Below are positions 1 through 9,820 of a stretch of 24,405 bases of DNA, in pieces; the first letter of the stretch is position 1, and every line of letters begins with the position of its first letter. The translations under genes and the position numbers were made by a program. Source of the stretch: Smittium culicis (Eukaryota; Kickxellomycota; Harpellomycetes; Harpellales; Legeriomycetaceae); assembly GCA_001970855.1 (NCBI GenBank), contig LSSN01000607.1:1-24405 (forward strand), given 5' to 3'. Under the pieces are notes generated by a model. That model had not been told where the DNA came from. It made no database searches and was given only the letters and a program-made list of their open reading frames with translations.

Positions 1-1115
1 TAAATCAGAAGTTCATCTATATTTTCCCTATCATATCGTTTTATAATTTCATAAAATCAGTTTTAACATGTATACCTATAAATAATAGGCCAAAAAGTTT
101 TTTGTTTATTATCCATTTCTACTGAAATTATTTTTGATGCGAATTTGAATTGGTTCAAAAAAAATCTTTTATTTTGTTTTTTCATTCTTTTTCTTTTTAA
201 TTTCTAGTAATAATTTGATTCCGAATCACTTACTTTTGCATAAATAATGTCCTAGATAATAGAAAAAATATGTAGAAAAATTCTTTTATTTATAGATGTT
301 CTCTGTAAATTACAACATAAGTTGTGAGTTATTATAGTTTTAAACGTGTTTTTAGATTCTTTGTTTGTTATCCCATTAGAGTTGAATAGAAACCGCTGAT
401 TAATTTCAGGGTTTATTTTCTACAAAACGTTTATTTTAATTTTTTTTTCACCCTTAGACTTGAAAATCTTTAATTATATTTCTTTCATGTTCTTAATTTT
501 TGCTAATAAAGTTTAAAAAGTAACTTTCAGACCTTCAGTCACCTTCGTATATCCGATTTATTTTTCATACCTATTATTATATCTTCTAAGTAAGCTATTG
601 GCTTGGCATTATTATTAGCTACTGAAATCCCTTTTACTTATTTTATTATATATAAAAATAATCAAACCAATGCTGAAATATAATAACGGGGATAATACGT
701 CTAATTTCAAAGCTCATTCTTTTTAGTAATTTTTAACTCCATTTATTTTCTCAAAATTTTCAATTTAATTAGATTTTTTTAGTCATATGAATAAAATTTG
801 GCCCTAAACTAATATTTCCAAGGATTATAATCAGATAAATCTTCTACACTGTTTTAAAAATCATCTTAATAAAATAGAATTAGGTATTAACTGGTTATTA
901 CTGTCTCAATTTTACTATTTTCAAATGTAAAGTCATTTTATAGAGTGTCATCGTTGTATTCCTATCATATTAATTAGCTCAGATTGGGTATTTTATTATA
1001 AGTCAAATATAATTATCAATTGACCAAGAAAAATTAGTCAGCTACTGTTTTAAATGCTCCACAAATTTGTTAGGCATGAAGGGAGGAGTAAAGAATGGGT
1101 TAAGGTTGGACTGAA

Positions 1116-1143
1116 ACTAAGAATAAGACTAAGACTAAGACTA
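1116..1143 (+). repeat. Short ACTAAG hexamer tandem repeat
   Basis: About four to five imperfect units of actaag (actaag-aataag-actaag-actaag-actag). It is too short and too isolated to be telomeric. It lies next to a locally purine-rich stretch at about 1075-1115. Confidence 0.7.
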
Positions 1144-1333
1144 GTGTTATTTATTTAATATTATATGGACAATATGTATTTAGCGTGATAAATATAATAA
1201 AATAAATAATACAATTAGGATTTTTTGAAAGATGAAAAAAGGTTACCCTTTTATACTTTTCAAGAAAAATTTATATGATATTATAAAATAAAAAAAATTA
1301 TAAAAGCATTAATAATTTTCAAATAATAGCTTG

Positions 1334-1410
1334 TGGAATATTATGAAATCTTCTAGAAGGTTCTAGAAGCAACTAGAAATAATCTGTGGATAACATTTCA
1401 TAAAATTCCA
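1334..1410. repeat. Imperfect inverted repeat enclosing an HSE-like palindrome
   Basis: The left arm 1334-1349 (tggaatattatgaaat) and right arm 1395-1410 (atttcataaaattcca) are reverse complements at 15 of 16 positions, separated by 45 nt. The spacer carries the TTCTAGAA palindrome twice. Just after it, ttcca recurs at 10-11 bp spacing (about 1406-1432). It could be a transcription-factor site cluster or the remains of a small foldback element. Confidence 0.7.
1351..1368. promoter_or_regulatory. Perfect heat shock element (HSF site)
   Basis: The sequence TTCTAGAAGGTTCTAGAA matches the HSF consensus of alternating TTC and GAA blocks with two-base spacers, four units without mismatch. A further GAA lies at 1376-1378, in register but without its TTC partner. 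HSF binding to such arrays is established knowledge; activity here is inference. No gene is recognised within 2.8 kb downstream. Confidence 0.6.
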
Positions 1411-2142
1411 TTTTATTCCAAAATGTTCCATAAGTTATAGATTGTTTCTGCGCATAAAAATATTAGTGATTTTAGAGGAAAAATATCGCTCATTTATTTT
1501 GAACAATATCCATACCTCCTACTATTACTTTTATTTGTTCTTTTTTTTTATTTGATAGCAAATTACCATTGCTAAATTCTAGAATAATTCTTATGTCTCA
1601 TTCGTTATTAGGAAGATTAGGTTTCCTGTCTTATTTTATAATTTTTTAGCTTCAAAACTGTTTTATTGAAATTTTTCGAATCAGAGCTTTTATCAAGATA
1701 ATAATGGTTCTATTTATTAATTATTTTATCAGTGTGTTATGATCAAAAGTTTTTTTGACCTAGTAGTTTGTCCAAAAAAGTTTGAAATTTTTTTAATATT
1801 TATTCCCTATAGAAAAAATTTTAAATTTTTATTTTTTATCATCTATGACTATAAATTTAGCGGTAGTAATTGAGATATTGTAATTTTTTTTTTCCATAAA
1901 AATTTTATCAAATTTTGTTTTTTTGTACTTTTTATAAATTTATTTTCGATTTAGGTTCAAAATATGAAATATTCTCCATGTAAATCTTTAGATGACTATC
2001 TACACATTGGGTTACGAAATTATAAACAGAATTTATACTATTCATTGAAGAGGTCATGAATTATAATTTTCCTTTTTCATGATAAAATAGACATAAATTT
2101 CATTTTTTATCTAAAGATTAATCGATTATTTTTTTTTAAGTG

Positions 2143-2187
2143 ACTTTGTCGAATCGAAAGCTATTTTATATTTACTTTCGACAAAGT
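2143..2187. repeat. Hairpin: 11-bp perfect inverted repeat
   Basis: The arms actttgtcgaa (2143-2153) and ttcgacaaagt (2177-2187) are perfect reverse complements around a 23-nt loop that also contains cgaaag/ctttcg-like pairs. It stands out in otherwise featureless AT-rich DNA. It may be a small foldback element or a structured transcript; nothing shows which. Confidence 0.7.
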
Positions 2188-2839
2188 AATTTAAAGTAAT
2201 AATTTTTCCAACTCTTTTAATTTTCTAATTAATATTATTAGCTTTATTTAATTATTTTTATAAAGTTTTTTACTTTTGGTATTCCTCACATCGTTAAAAT
2301 TTATATTAATGATTTCATTGCTATTTATAGAGTCTCTAATTAAGCTCCGGCCATATTTGAATATCAGATATAAATATGTTTTATTTTTTTCATTAATATG
2401 AGGCTAAAAATATCTCGAAGTTACCTATATCATTCGAAATTTCTTTATTATTGAGTACTATATTGTTAAATATAGTCATATTTTAATACAGTTTCAGAGC
2501 CACTTACTTCGACTTCAGTTGCTATAAGAGTTTTATTTTGAGTATAGATTCCATTGAAATTTTTGAATACCCCTCGTCTTTTTAGTTATTTTTATATTCA
2601 AGTATACAAATTAATTAAACAGCCTTTAATTTTTTTTGATAAGCATTTCTTTCTCTTTTCATAAACCTCTTTTCTATTTTCTGTTTTATTTCTTAAAATT
2701 CGTGCTTCCAGCGTGATTTATCTTTGCACTTGATAATATTTTTTGGCCTCCAAATCAAATTAATATTAATTTAACGTCGTTTACATTAATTATTATAGGG
2801 CCTATACCATATCTTTAAATTTCTATATCTTAGATTGGT

Positions 2840-3290
2840 GAAAGTTGAGTTGTGTGAGCTTGAGAGCAGTTATATCAATGTCCTCTCCTATACTATTTAA
2901 TATTTAAAAAGGGGTTTATTGCAACTTCCCATATACTAATCCCGTTGAATGATGTTATTGATATGGACATGTATTCGTCGCTATAGAAAGCCCTTTCTGC
3001 GTATTTTTATTGTTTTGACCTCAAATTTTATTTGTTTTGACTTTTCTATTTTTTATTTATTTTCGTCTTTAAATTTTAGCACCATAATTTTAGCTCGTCG
3101 ACGATCTACCAAGGTTCCGATACTCCGGTAACCAAAATTGTATTGACAACAGCATATTTTCTGGAGACCATCTAATTTCACTGATCAATGATTCTTGAGA
3201 GAATTAAATGTTCAAAAATCCCCTTGACTCGACGCCTAACAGGTACGGAGGCCCTACAGGGCTGGATGATAGTTGGCTGAGCGAATTTTT
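2840..3290 (+). pseudogene. Possible degenerate non-LTR reverse transcriptase relic
   Basis: GC content rises here and short peptides resemble the RT core when frames are switched. Around 2876-2905 the frames give QCPL and SPILFNI, the pattern of the RT motif QGCPLSPxLFN. About 40 nt later, LNDVIDMD (2945-2968) sits where a YADD/FADD box would be, followed by KALSAYF after a stop codon. The segment 3090-3290 is also GC-enriched but shows no recognised motif. There are several stops and frameshifts, so any element is long dead. The assignment is weak and rests on motif order alone. Confidence 0.3.
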
Positions 3291-3386
3291 TATATATCAT
3301 TTTTTAAGTAGTTTTATATCTATTTTATATATGTTTTAAACTTGTTTAAATAAATTAATTATAAAAAAAAATTAGCACCATAATTT
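3076..3386 (+). repeat. 15-bp direct repeat ttagcaccataattt
   Basis: The exact 15-mer occurs at 3076-3090 and 3372-3386, 296 bp apart, bracketing the more GC-rich part of this area. Such a pair can mark the ends of an inserted element or an internal repeat; no further end structure is visible. Confidence 0.6.
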
Positions 3387-3640
3387 CCCTTCTAGTATCG
3401 AACTCAAAACAGGATTTCATGTAGAAAATTTTTCTGAAAATAAAATATATTATACTATCTATATAAAAATGAAAATTGTTTAGTTTACAGACTAGGTTAA
3501 ATGGGTGGGGGTACCCCAATTCAAAGTATCTTTTTGACTTTAGGCATGATAGCGGAGACTTTATCCTTTGATAGACACGAGTTACTATAGGTTTGGGTTT
3601 TTGTAAATGTTCTTTTTGTATTCTGTTATAATACAATGTA
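3355..3640 (-). other. Unclassified GC-enriched segment with a 93-aa open frame
   Basis: The minus strand is open for 93 codons (3636-3355) in DNA where stops are otherwise dense, and 3490-3600 is visibly richer in G/C than its surroundings. The translation starts MYYNRIQKEHLQK, has a middle part with KPKPIVTRVYQRIKSPL and ends in a hydrophobic Phe/Ile-rich tail that looks like translated AT-rich DNA. I recognise no protein family. It is more likely a fragment of a dispersed repeat than a gene. Confidence 0.3.
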
Positions 3641-3735
3641 TAAGTTTTAGCGTGATTAATGTCACTTTTGCATGACTGGTTTTGCCATGAATCTTGAGAC
3701 TAGTTTTTTCAGTTTTCATCATGTTAACACTTTGG

Positions 3736-3743
3736 TATAAATA
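3736..3743 (+). promoter_or_regulatory. TATA-box-like TATAAATA
   Basis: A canonical TATAAATA about 490 bp upstream of the first OB-fold gene. That distance is long for a yeast-type promoter, so its use by that gene is unproven; such octamers also occur by chance in AT-rich DNA. Confidence 0.3.
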
Positions 3744-3840
3744 GTACATTATTATTTTTTTCTATTCTTATATCATAGTTTTTACACTAAATGTCAATTG
3801 AAAATTGTTGATCGATTTATTTACGGGTCCTTAAATTAGA

Positions 3841-3853
3841 AGAGAGAGAGAGA
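3841..3853 (+). repeat. (AG)n dinucleotide repeat
   Basis: Six perfect AG units continuing into agatagagatata; a minor microsatellite in the upstream region of the first OB-fold gene. Confidence 0.85.
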
Positions 3854-4229
3854 TAGAGATATAATGAAATATTACAGTTGAAAAATCAAACTCTTTTATA
3901 TCAGGTATTTTTTTTTATTGAAATTTGAATAAAAAGATTAAAATTTGAATAAAAACAGATCGCGTTTTTTAGTTTTTATATTAATGACAAACTTTAAATA
4001 TCGGCAAGGATCTGTTTTTTTATTTATTTATACAAGATTAGCTACAAAGATAATTGTGATTAATATATCCACAGGAATTTAAGAATCAGAGATATAACAT
4101 AACGGACCAATAAAATTAACTTTTAGGATGATTTAGTTTTTTTTTGCTGAAACTATGGAAAGATGAATTTTGGGCTAAATGAAATACAAACACAATAATA
4201 TTCGAATAGCATAAATATTAAATACAGCA

Positions 4230-4975
4230 ATGGTCAAGATAAAAGCTTTGCATAAAAATACAGGCGCAGTTCTGTGCATTCAGCATATAAACAGTTCAAA
4301 CATAATAAATGGCGATCCAAATATTTCAAGCGAGGAAGATCCCGATCCACTATGGAATCTAGAGATTACTAAACTTTCCGAGAGTAATAAGAGTGAAGTT
4401 TCGCGGTTAATATTCACAAGAGTTAGGTAAGTAATGGCAGAAATAATTACATGCTGAATATTTTTTATTTAAACGTCTAAAATGAAAATTAAGATTAAAA
4501 GCTTTTTTATCGCGATTTCGCATTGCAAAGTGTATTTGGGGTAATAGTTTCTTCAAAGCTTGTGAAAACAGATTTAGGCTTAAAATCTACTCTCACAATA
4601 GATGATGGGACTGGTCTAATAGAGTGTATATACATAGCATCAAAGAGAACAGTAGAGTGTTCGCATAAACACGCGAGTGTAAAAGAAATACAACTTTCGT
4701 TTGAAGAAACGGTGAAAATATCTCTATTTGAGAAATTCCAAGCAGTCCTTGTTGACCTCAAAGGGCATGATCAGCTGGTTGGAAATTTAACCAAAGTTTA
4801 TGGTCGGCTGAAGCCATATAATTCAGACAATACATTACACACAAACTCGCAGTTCTCGGGAACGTTTAATAAAGGCTACATCGATATGGATGGTTTCAAT
4901 GTCGAGTTTAATGCAGATCGCCTGGCTTCTTCTATAACCGAACCGATTGTGCTTGCTAGAATTTCTTACTTTTAG
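4230..4975 (+). CDS. Stn1/RPA2-like OB-fold protein, copy 1 (2 exons)
   Basis: Model: exons 4230-4426 and 4531-4975, 213 aa. The intron (104 nt, GTAAGT...AAAG, phase 2) joins V65 to S66 in frame with the downstream open frame, which supports the junction. Residues 66-101 read SVFGVIVSS...TIDDGTGLIEC, the beta1-beta3 signature of Stn1/RPA32 OB folds (the DDGTG loop is at 90-94). A later strand-like block, LVGNLTKVYGRLKPY, matches the part of the fold where these families carry a G-xxVxVxGxL motif. The N-terminal DPDPLWNLEITKL recalls the short segment before the OB domain in STN1. The C-terminal winged-helix region of longer STN1 proteins is absent. The likely role (inference) is single-strand DNA binding, for instance in a CST-type telomere complex. 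It lies 211 bp upstream of a second OB-fold gene on the same strand. An RPA2-like or otherwise diverged OB protein is the alternative. Confidence 0.65.
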
Positions 4976-5173
4976 TTCATTGTATACAAGATTTTGTAGA
5001 GTGCTTTTGATAAAAAAAAAACTATTTTAATACACGGAATTTTTGTAGCTCTATTTGTGGATACGTTTATAATAAATTATGAAACTTTAACTTGATTTTT
5101 ATTTTCACTTTTTTTTCTACTCTAAATTAAATATTATATTTTAATTCAGAGATTAACTTGTAATTATACATTT

Positions 5174-5185
5174 ATGAGAGCCTGA
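5174..5185 (+). promoter_or_regulatory. Three-codon upstream ORF (Met-Arg-Ala-stop)
   Basis: ATG AGA GCC TGA ends a single base before the ATG of the second OB-fold gene at 5187. If the mRNA leader includes it, ribosomes would terminate right at the main start, a layout suited to reinitiation control. A possible acceptor (ttaattcag, ending about 5149) just upstream could mean a leader intron. Confidence 0.45.
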
Positions 5186-5186
5186 G

Positions 5187-5722
5187 ATGAGTAAACTGTT
5201 TATTAAAGAGGTAAAAGAAAGTGCCGTGTTAAACTCTAAAGGTAATCGCTAAAAAAAATTATAAATCCCTTTATTTTTACAAGTAGCTATCTTAAATATA
5301 TCCACACATCTTATACTAGTATTAGTGTTTTATAAAAAAAACCTTTTACATTAGCTGATATAGTAGGGATAGTTGTTGCGAGTGAATCTAAATCCAGATT
5401 CAATAAGTACGCAATAGACGATGGCACAGACCTGATCGAGATCATCGAATGGCTGAACAGCTCTTTAGTCGATGATGGGAAGCTTCCAACTACGTTTATA
5501 GCTCCTGGGAACGAAGGTCTGTTAGGAGAAATACCTACTCAAGCCAGCAGTTATATAAACGGAGACAGTCTTTACGTCCCAGACTTGGGAGAATTGGTTT
5601 GTGTTTCAGGGATAGTTTCGGAGTTCAGAAATTCCAAGTATATAAAAATATCCAAACTGCAGCCAATCCACGACCCCAATTTTTTCTCTCTGAGTATAAT
5701 CGAGCGTTCATTCAACCAATAA
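5187..5722 (+). CDS. Stn1/RPA2-like OB-fold protein, copy 2 (2 exons)
   Basis: Model: exons 5187-5241 and 5355-5722, 140 aa. The intron (113 nt, GTAATC...TTAG, phase 1) recreates Ala19. The protein is essentially a single OB fold: FIKEV at 5-9, ADIVGIVVASE at 19-29, the loop YAIDDGTDLIEIIEW at 37-51, and late strands LGELVCVSGIVSEFRNSKY followed by ISKLQPIHDPNFFSLSIIE. The IDDGT-xx-IE-x-x-W pattern and the DPN element after the barrel are typical of Stn1 and, less so, RPA32. It lacks both the phosphorylated N-terminus and winged helix of RPA32 and the C-terminal domain of long Stn1. The family is clear in outline, but Stn1 versus another OB protein is not settled. Its DDGT loop pattern is shared with the gene just upstream, so the two may be a tandem duplication that has diverged, or two subunits. 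Confidence 0.68.
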
Positions 5723-6017
5723 AACCCTTTAAATCCCCGCTTAGATCGAGGTTTTTTTTCAATAAAATTTTTTACTTTTAGCTAAAAAAGAAAAAACTTT
5801 AAACTAATACCATTTGTAAAAATAAACTTAGTTCTCCCTAGATTTACTTAAAAAACTACTGTGATTAAAAATAAAAAAATACTATTTTCAGATTTATAAA
5901 ATTAATATCGCTTCGACTAATAAATCAATTCTGGAAATATTATAAGCGACACTTTTATTTTTGGAAATTTCCAATCGCATCTTATTCGAAACCAATACGA
6001 AACGATAGTAAAACATA

Positions 6018-9000
6018 ATGCCAAAAGCAAGCAAAAAGAAGAAAACTCAAAAAGCCCAAGATTTTAAAGTAATTTATCTCGAATATTCCCCTATTCTGTT
6101 TTATAACTGTGATTTCATAACCAATATAATATTACGTCTTTAATGCCATACATTCGTTATTCCGTTTTTAGAAAGTCAAACTTAAAGTAGGAAAAAAAAG
6201 GCCTACAAACGATAACTTTACAGATACTTCATTTAAAACAAAAGGTAAATTTATTTACATTACACACCTCTAGCTATTATTCAACAATTCTGCTCAAAAT
6301 TTACAAACAAAACTCGAACTGAGCTACAGCATACACCCTTTATTTTTTTTAGCTGTCACTCTCTCCACTCAAAGCGTTTCTGTAGATAAAGATTCTCTCT
6401 TAACAACCTCAAACAACAGATCCCTTCCAGATTTGCTCTCAAAAGCTAAACATTACAGCCCCAGCGTTCGTAAAGGTTAGAATCCCCTCCTAATAATTGC
6501 AATATCATCTAAAAAATTTTATAATTGTCTTCATTTATTATATTAATACGTATTGATACTTAGCTAAAATATTTTATCCAATTCATTAAAAAAATATTAG
6601 CCTCTTTTGAAATTGTCTAACTAAATTCTTATTTATATAGATGCGCTCATCGGATTAATCGAAATACTCACTACTCATAATTCTTTAATCAAAACTGACC
6701 TTGAATCTCTCATAAATGCTAGCTGCAAAAGAATCATAGATGATGTAATAATTCCTTTTATTAATGTCACATTTTTAACTGCCTATTTCCTTCTCTATCT
6801 TACACGAGTTTTTTATTTTATTTTAGGATATTAATGTCCGCAAAGCTAACTTGGATTTCACAAAGCTTCTTTATCAACTATGCGAACTGGTACTCTTATT
6901 TCTTATTTTCTATTTATGCTCATCATTAGTATAGTCGTTTTTCTAAAGCTTTAAAAAAAATTAATCACTCAATTTTTCATTTAAAATTTTACTAGAGTGA
7001 AATAGCTACCTTTGCTGACCTTCACGCTGTCTTCGTACTAACAGGTTTATCACATATTCAAGAAGATATTCGTCAGGATTCGCTCAAATTTCTCGATATT
7101 CTTGTCGATTATGTTCCTAGCCAGATCAAACCTTACGGAAATAATGTAACTAACTCTTATTTTCTACTTTCGATTGCTCTCCTCTTTTTTTTTTCTAACT
7201 AATATTATTTACACACACTTCTTAGATACTTCAAATTTTTTATAGTTTACTCCAATCCACTAGCAGCACAAAGACAGAAAAAGAGAAATGTATTTTAATC
7301 ATTATATTTAGTTGGCCTAACTAATGTTTTTCTAATTTATAATCTCACCAACCCTTTTTTTTAAAAAATCTTTATAGCTTCTGTAAAAACCCAGTTAATG
7401 TCTCAGGGGGTATTATTATTATTTACTACAGATCAGTTCTTATTTTTAAATTATAAAGCTTGATTTTATTAATCCAAATTCCTTCGTATATTTTTTATAT
7501 AGAGTCGTCATGGTTTATTGTTCAGTTTATCCAAATTTCTACAGGTTTTGTTCGGAAATTTCTCAAAAAACGGATCTGGAATATCGTATTTTTTTTTCTT
7601 TTATTTTAATTCACACCAATTTAAAAACTATTAATCATTTACCAATTAAAAGATATTATAAAAGTTGTTTTATTCTAACTTTATTCCTTATATGCTTCAA
7701 TTTATTTTAAAAAAATTTAATTAGCCCAAAATTAAACTCTCTTCATGCAGATGTTGATTTTCCTCCATATAGCACAAATTTCTGTGTTCTTCCTAATTTA
7801 TACTCTCAAAATCTTATCGAAAACACAGACTTCAAGAACTTGAACCTATTTGGCGAGCAATCTCATTTAAAGTCATCTGAGCAAAAGAGTTTGGTTGGAG
7901 AAAATACTAGTTTATACAACAACGATCCCAATTTCAAAATGGCTATGGACTTGTTGCTAAACATATTTTCGTTTTTGGAAGCTACTTGGATCGAAACAGC
8001 TCCTGCGTTATTTAACTTGTCCCACGATGCTAGTAATTTAAAAAAACGATTTAAAGGAAAGGCAAAGGTTAACGTACTAGAAATCAGGATAATTTCTGTT
8101 GTTTTGAAGATCGTTTCCTCAATATGGGAATCTACCAGTGACGCATCTTTTATGTCTGAAACTTTTGAATTCGTAACCTATTATAACGAAACAAAAGTTC
8201 AAAATAAGGTATTTATAACTCTTTTTCCAGTTATTTTTTATTTTTTATTTTGGCCTTCTCTTTAGGCGATATTGCCAGGATGTAATAGATCCTCTATTTT
8301 TAAATTTAGAAAGCATTAACAAATATAGTTTAAAATTATTATTTCTAGTTACTAAAAGAGCTCATTAGCTATCAACAGTATATTTTCCTTCGAAAAGTAA
8401 TGGTTTATTTCCCTCTAGGCGCAAGCTTCAGAGGACTTGTGCAAGAGGATTCAGAAATTGAACACTTAATCACAGAGTCGAACCTTATTATAGTGAAACT
8501 GATATCAATGTTTTCGAAATCTATTCTTATTCAATCGTCGCCGCTAAATAGGAGCGAAAAATACATTTCTGCGCTGGAATCGCCAGTAATTAAAGCGATT
8601 GTTTCAGACTCTAAAAAATTCTCTAATATGGCGCTTAACTACATCCACAAAAAGCTTGGGTCAGCAGGGCAGCTACGCTCGAATAATTCATCAAATAAAG
8701 AAGTAGAGGCATCGCCATCAGCTAAGAGCGTGAGCTTGGAACATGGAGAATTTAATATATTACTAGAATCGCTATATAGATTTATTCACTTTCCAAACGA
8801 TACAAAGATTTGCTCTTCGGCTATATTGGTAAGTATATCCTCTGATTTTAAATAATAAATAGATTGCATTTACATATTTTTTGAATTACGCTACAATAAT
8901 TATAATTGGTGATATGAATGAATAGGCAATTGTTGAATTCAACAGCCAAAGCAGGTTGGACACTGAGCATAAATTTATTTCACAGGAGTTTATCTTTACA

Positions 9001-9820
9001 ATTATCAGAGTAAGCCAAGATTAAAAATTCATGCATAAAAAAAGTTTGTTTATTAGTTACTAATCCTGGTTTGTAAATTTAAAATTTTTGATAGGATTGG
9101 ATAGAGATAAAAGCCAGCGCGTCATCTTCAGCGACTGAAGGCGAGTCAGAGGCTGAGATACTATCAGAGCAAGTCACTGTTGTTTTCCAAGACTATTTAT
9201 TGGGATTGCCTAAAATTCTTTGGTTTTTGAAGTTATCGAACCTTCAAGCTTCTAATGTAAGATCATGTACATATATAAATCTATTAATTTTTACTTCAAT
9301 TTGAAAAATTAGTAAATTCAAAATACGTTTTACAAAGGCTAAAAAAACATTACACACAGATTAACAATTAATTGTTTATTCATTTACAGAAAATCTTGGA
9401 CTTGTTGTGTCTAGCTTCACGAAATTCAGAGATTGTGTTTGGCGGCAGTTCAGAGAAGCTGAACAAACTTGTTCTTACACTCGTTCCGCTGTTCCATGTC
9501 CTTATTCCACAAAGAGGTAAAGCTTGGATATTTTATATACAAAATAAGATTGGGGGGAGGGGTGGAGGTAGGTAGAGACAACTGATTAACATTTTTTCTT
9601 TTGATTAGGTTCTATGTTCGGACCGTTTGTGGAGTATCCATTTGAAATTCAAAAGAAAGTTGTTGATTTGGTATACTATTTGTCAGGGTCGAGTGAGCCG
9701 AAATTGGCCAATTCCATACTAGCTTGCATTGGCAGCGATTCGGGTGATAATGATGAGTACTCATCTAAAAAACCTATTGTTTTGGTGAAAAAGTACATTG
9801 ATGAAGTTTTAACGATTTAG
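6018..9820 (+). CDS. IPI1: Ipi1/TEX10-type pre-rRNA processing protein (15 exons)
   Basis: Exons: 6018-6068, 6172-6244, 6353-6475, 6641-6744, 6827-6889, 6996-7145, 7226-7289, 7378-7409, 7503-7585, 7725-8208, 8349-8828, 8926-9009, 9095-9256, 9390-9516, 9609-9820; 763 aa, all phases consistent. The Lys-rich start MPKASKKKKTQK, then KVKLKVGKKRPTNDNFTDTSF (18-38, the hallmark Ipi1 N-terminal block), LLSKAKHYSPSVRKDAL (about 69-84) and ALIGLIEIL, VLTGLSHIQEDIRQDSL and LKFLDILVDY identify the family. The rest is helical, HEAT-like. Ipi1 acts in the nucleolus within the Rix1/Ipi1/Ipi3 complex (PELP1-TEX10-WDR18 in animals), which matures and releases 60S precursors. The length is nearer TEX10 than yeast Ipi1 (about 330 aa). 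The 7378-7409 microexon with its GTATTA donor is the least certain part. Ile/Leu-rich, A/T-ending codons match the local composition. Confidence 0.92.

Larger units (their letters stand above)
1..2840. other. Gene-poor AT-rich intergenic DNA
   Basis: No reading frame of coding quality is visible on either strand; the stretch is dominated by A/T runs and frequent stops. It contains the separately listed hexamer repeat (1116-1143), the inverted repeat with heat-shock-element core (1334-1410) and the hairpin (2143-2187). Otherwise I see nothing supportable in it. Confidence 0.8.
3641..4229. other. Intergenic region upstream of the OB-fold genes
   Basis: No coding signal. It contains a TATA-like box (3736-3743), an (AG) run (3841-3853) and long A/T tracts. 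The last 100 bp before 4230 presumably holds the 5' UTR of the first OB-fold gene. Confidence 0.6.

Noticed and set aside
61..120. ggccaaaaagtttt and, near 1770, tttgtccaaaaaagtttg as Tc1-type terminal repeats
   Set aside because: Only a resemblance; no paired inverted copy or TA duplication was found.
3395..3415. tRNA T-loop-like sequence (tatcgaactc, minus strand gagttcgata)
   Set aside because: The flanking bases do not form a T stem and no acceptor or anticodon arm can be drawn.
4507..4761. 84-aa minus-strand frame opposite the first OB-fold gene
   Set aside because: Antisense shadow; the plus strand carries the OB-fold signature.
4976..5186. Intron joining the two OB-fold genes into one
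   Set aside because: The first gene's TAG at 4973-4975 comes before the nearest usable donor (GTATAC at about 4985), so joining would need a stop read-through or an unsupported donor; left as a test in the finding.
8209..8348. A possible extra IPI1 exon in 8256-8300
   Set aside because: Every way of including it gives a stop or a phase clash, or needs a low-complexity Phe-rich peptide; a single 140-nt intron keeps the frame cleanly.
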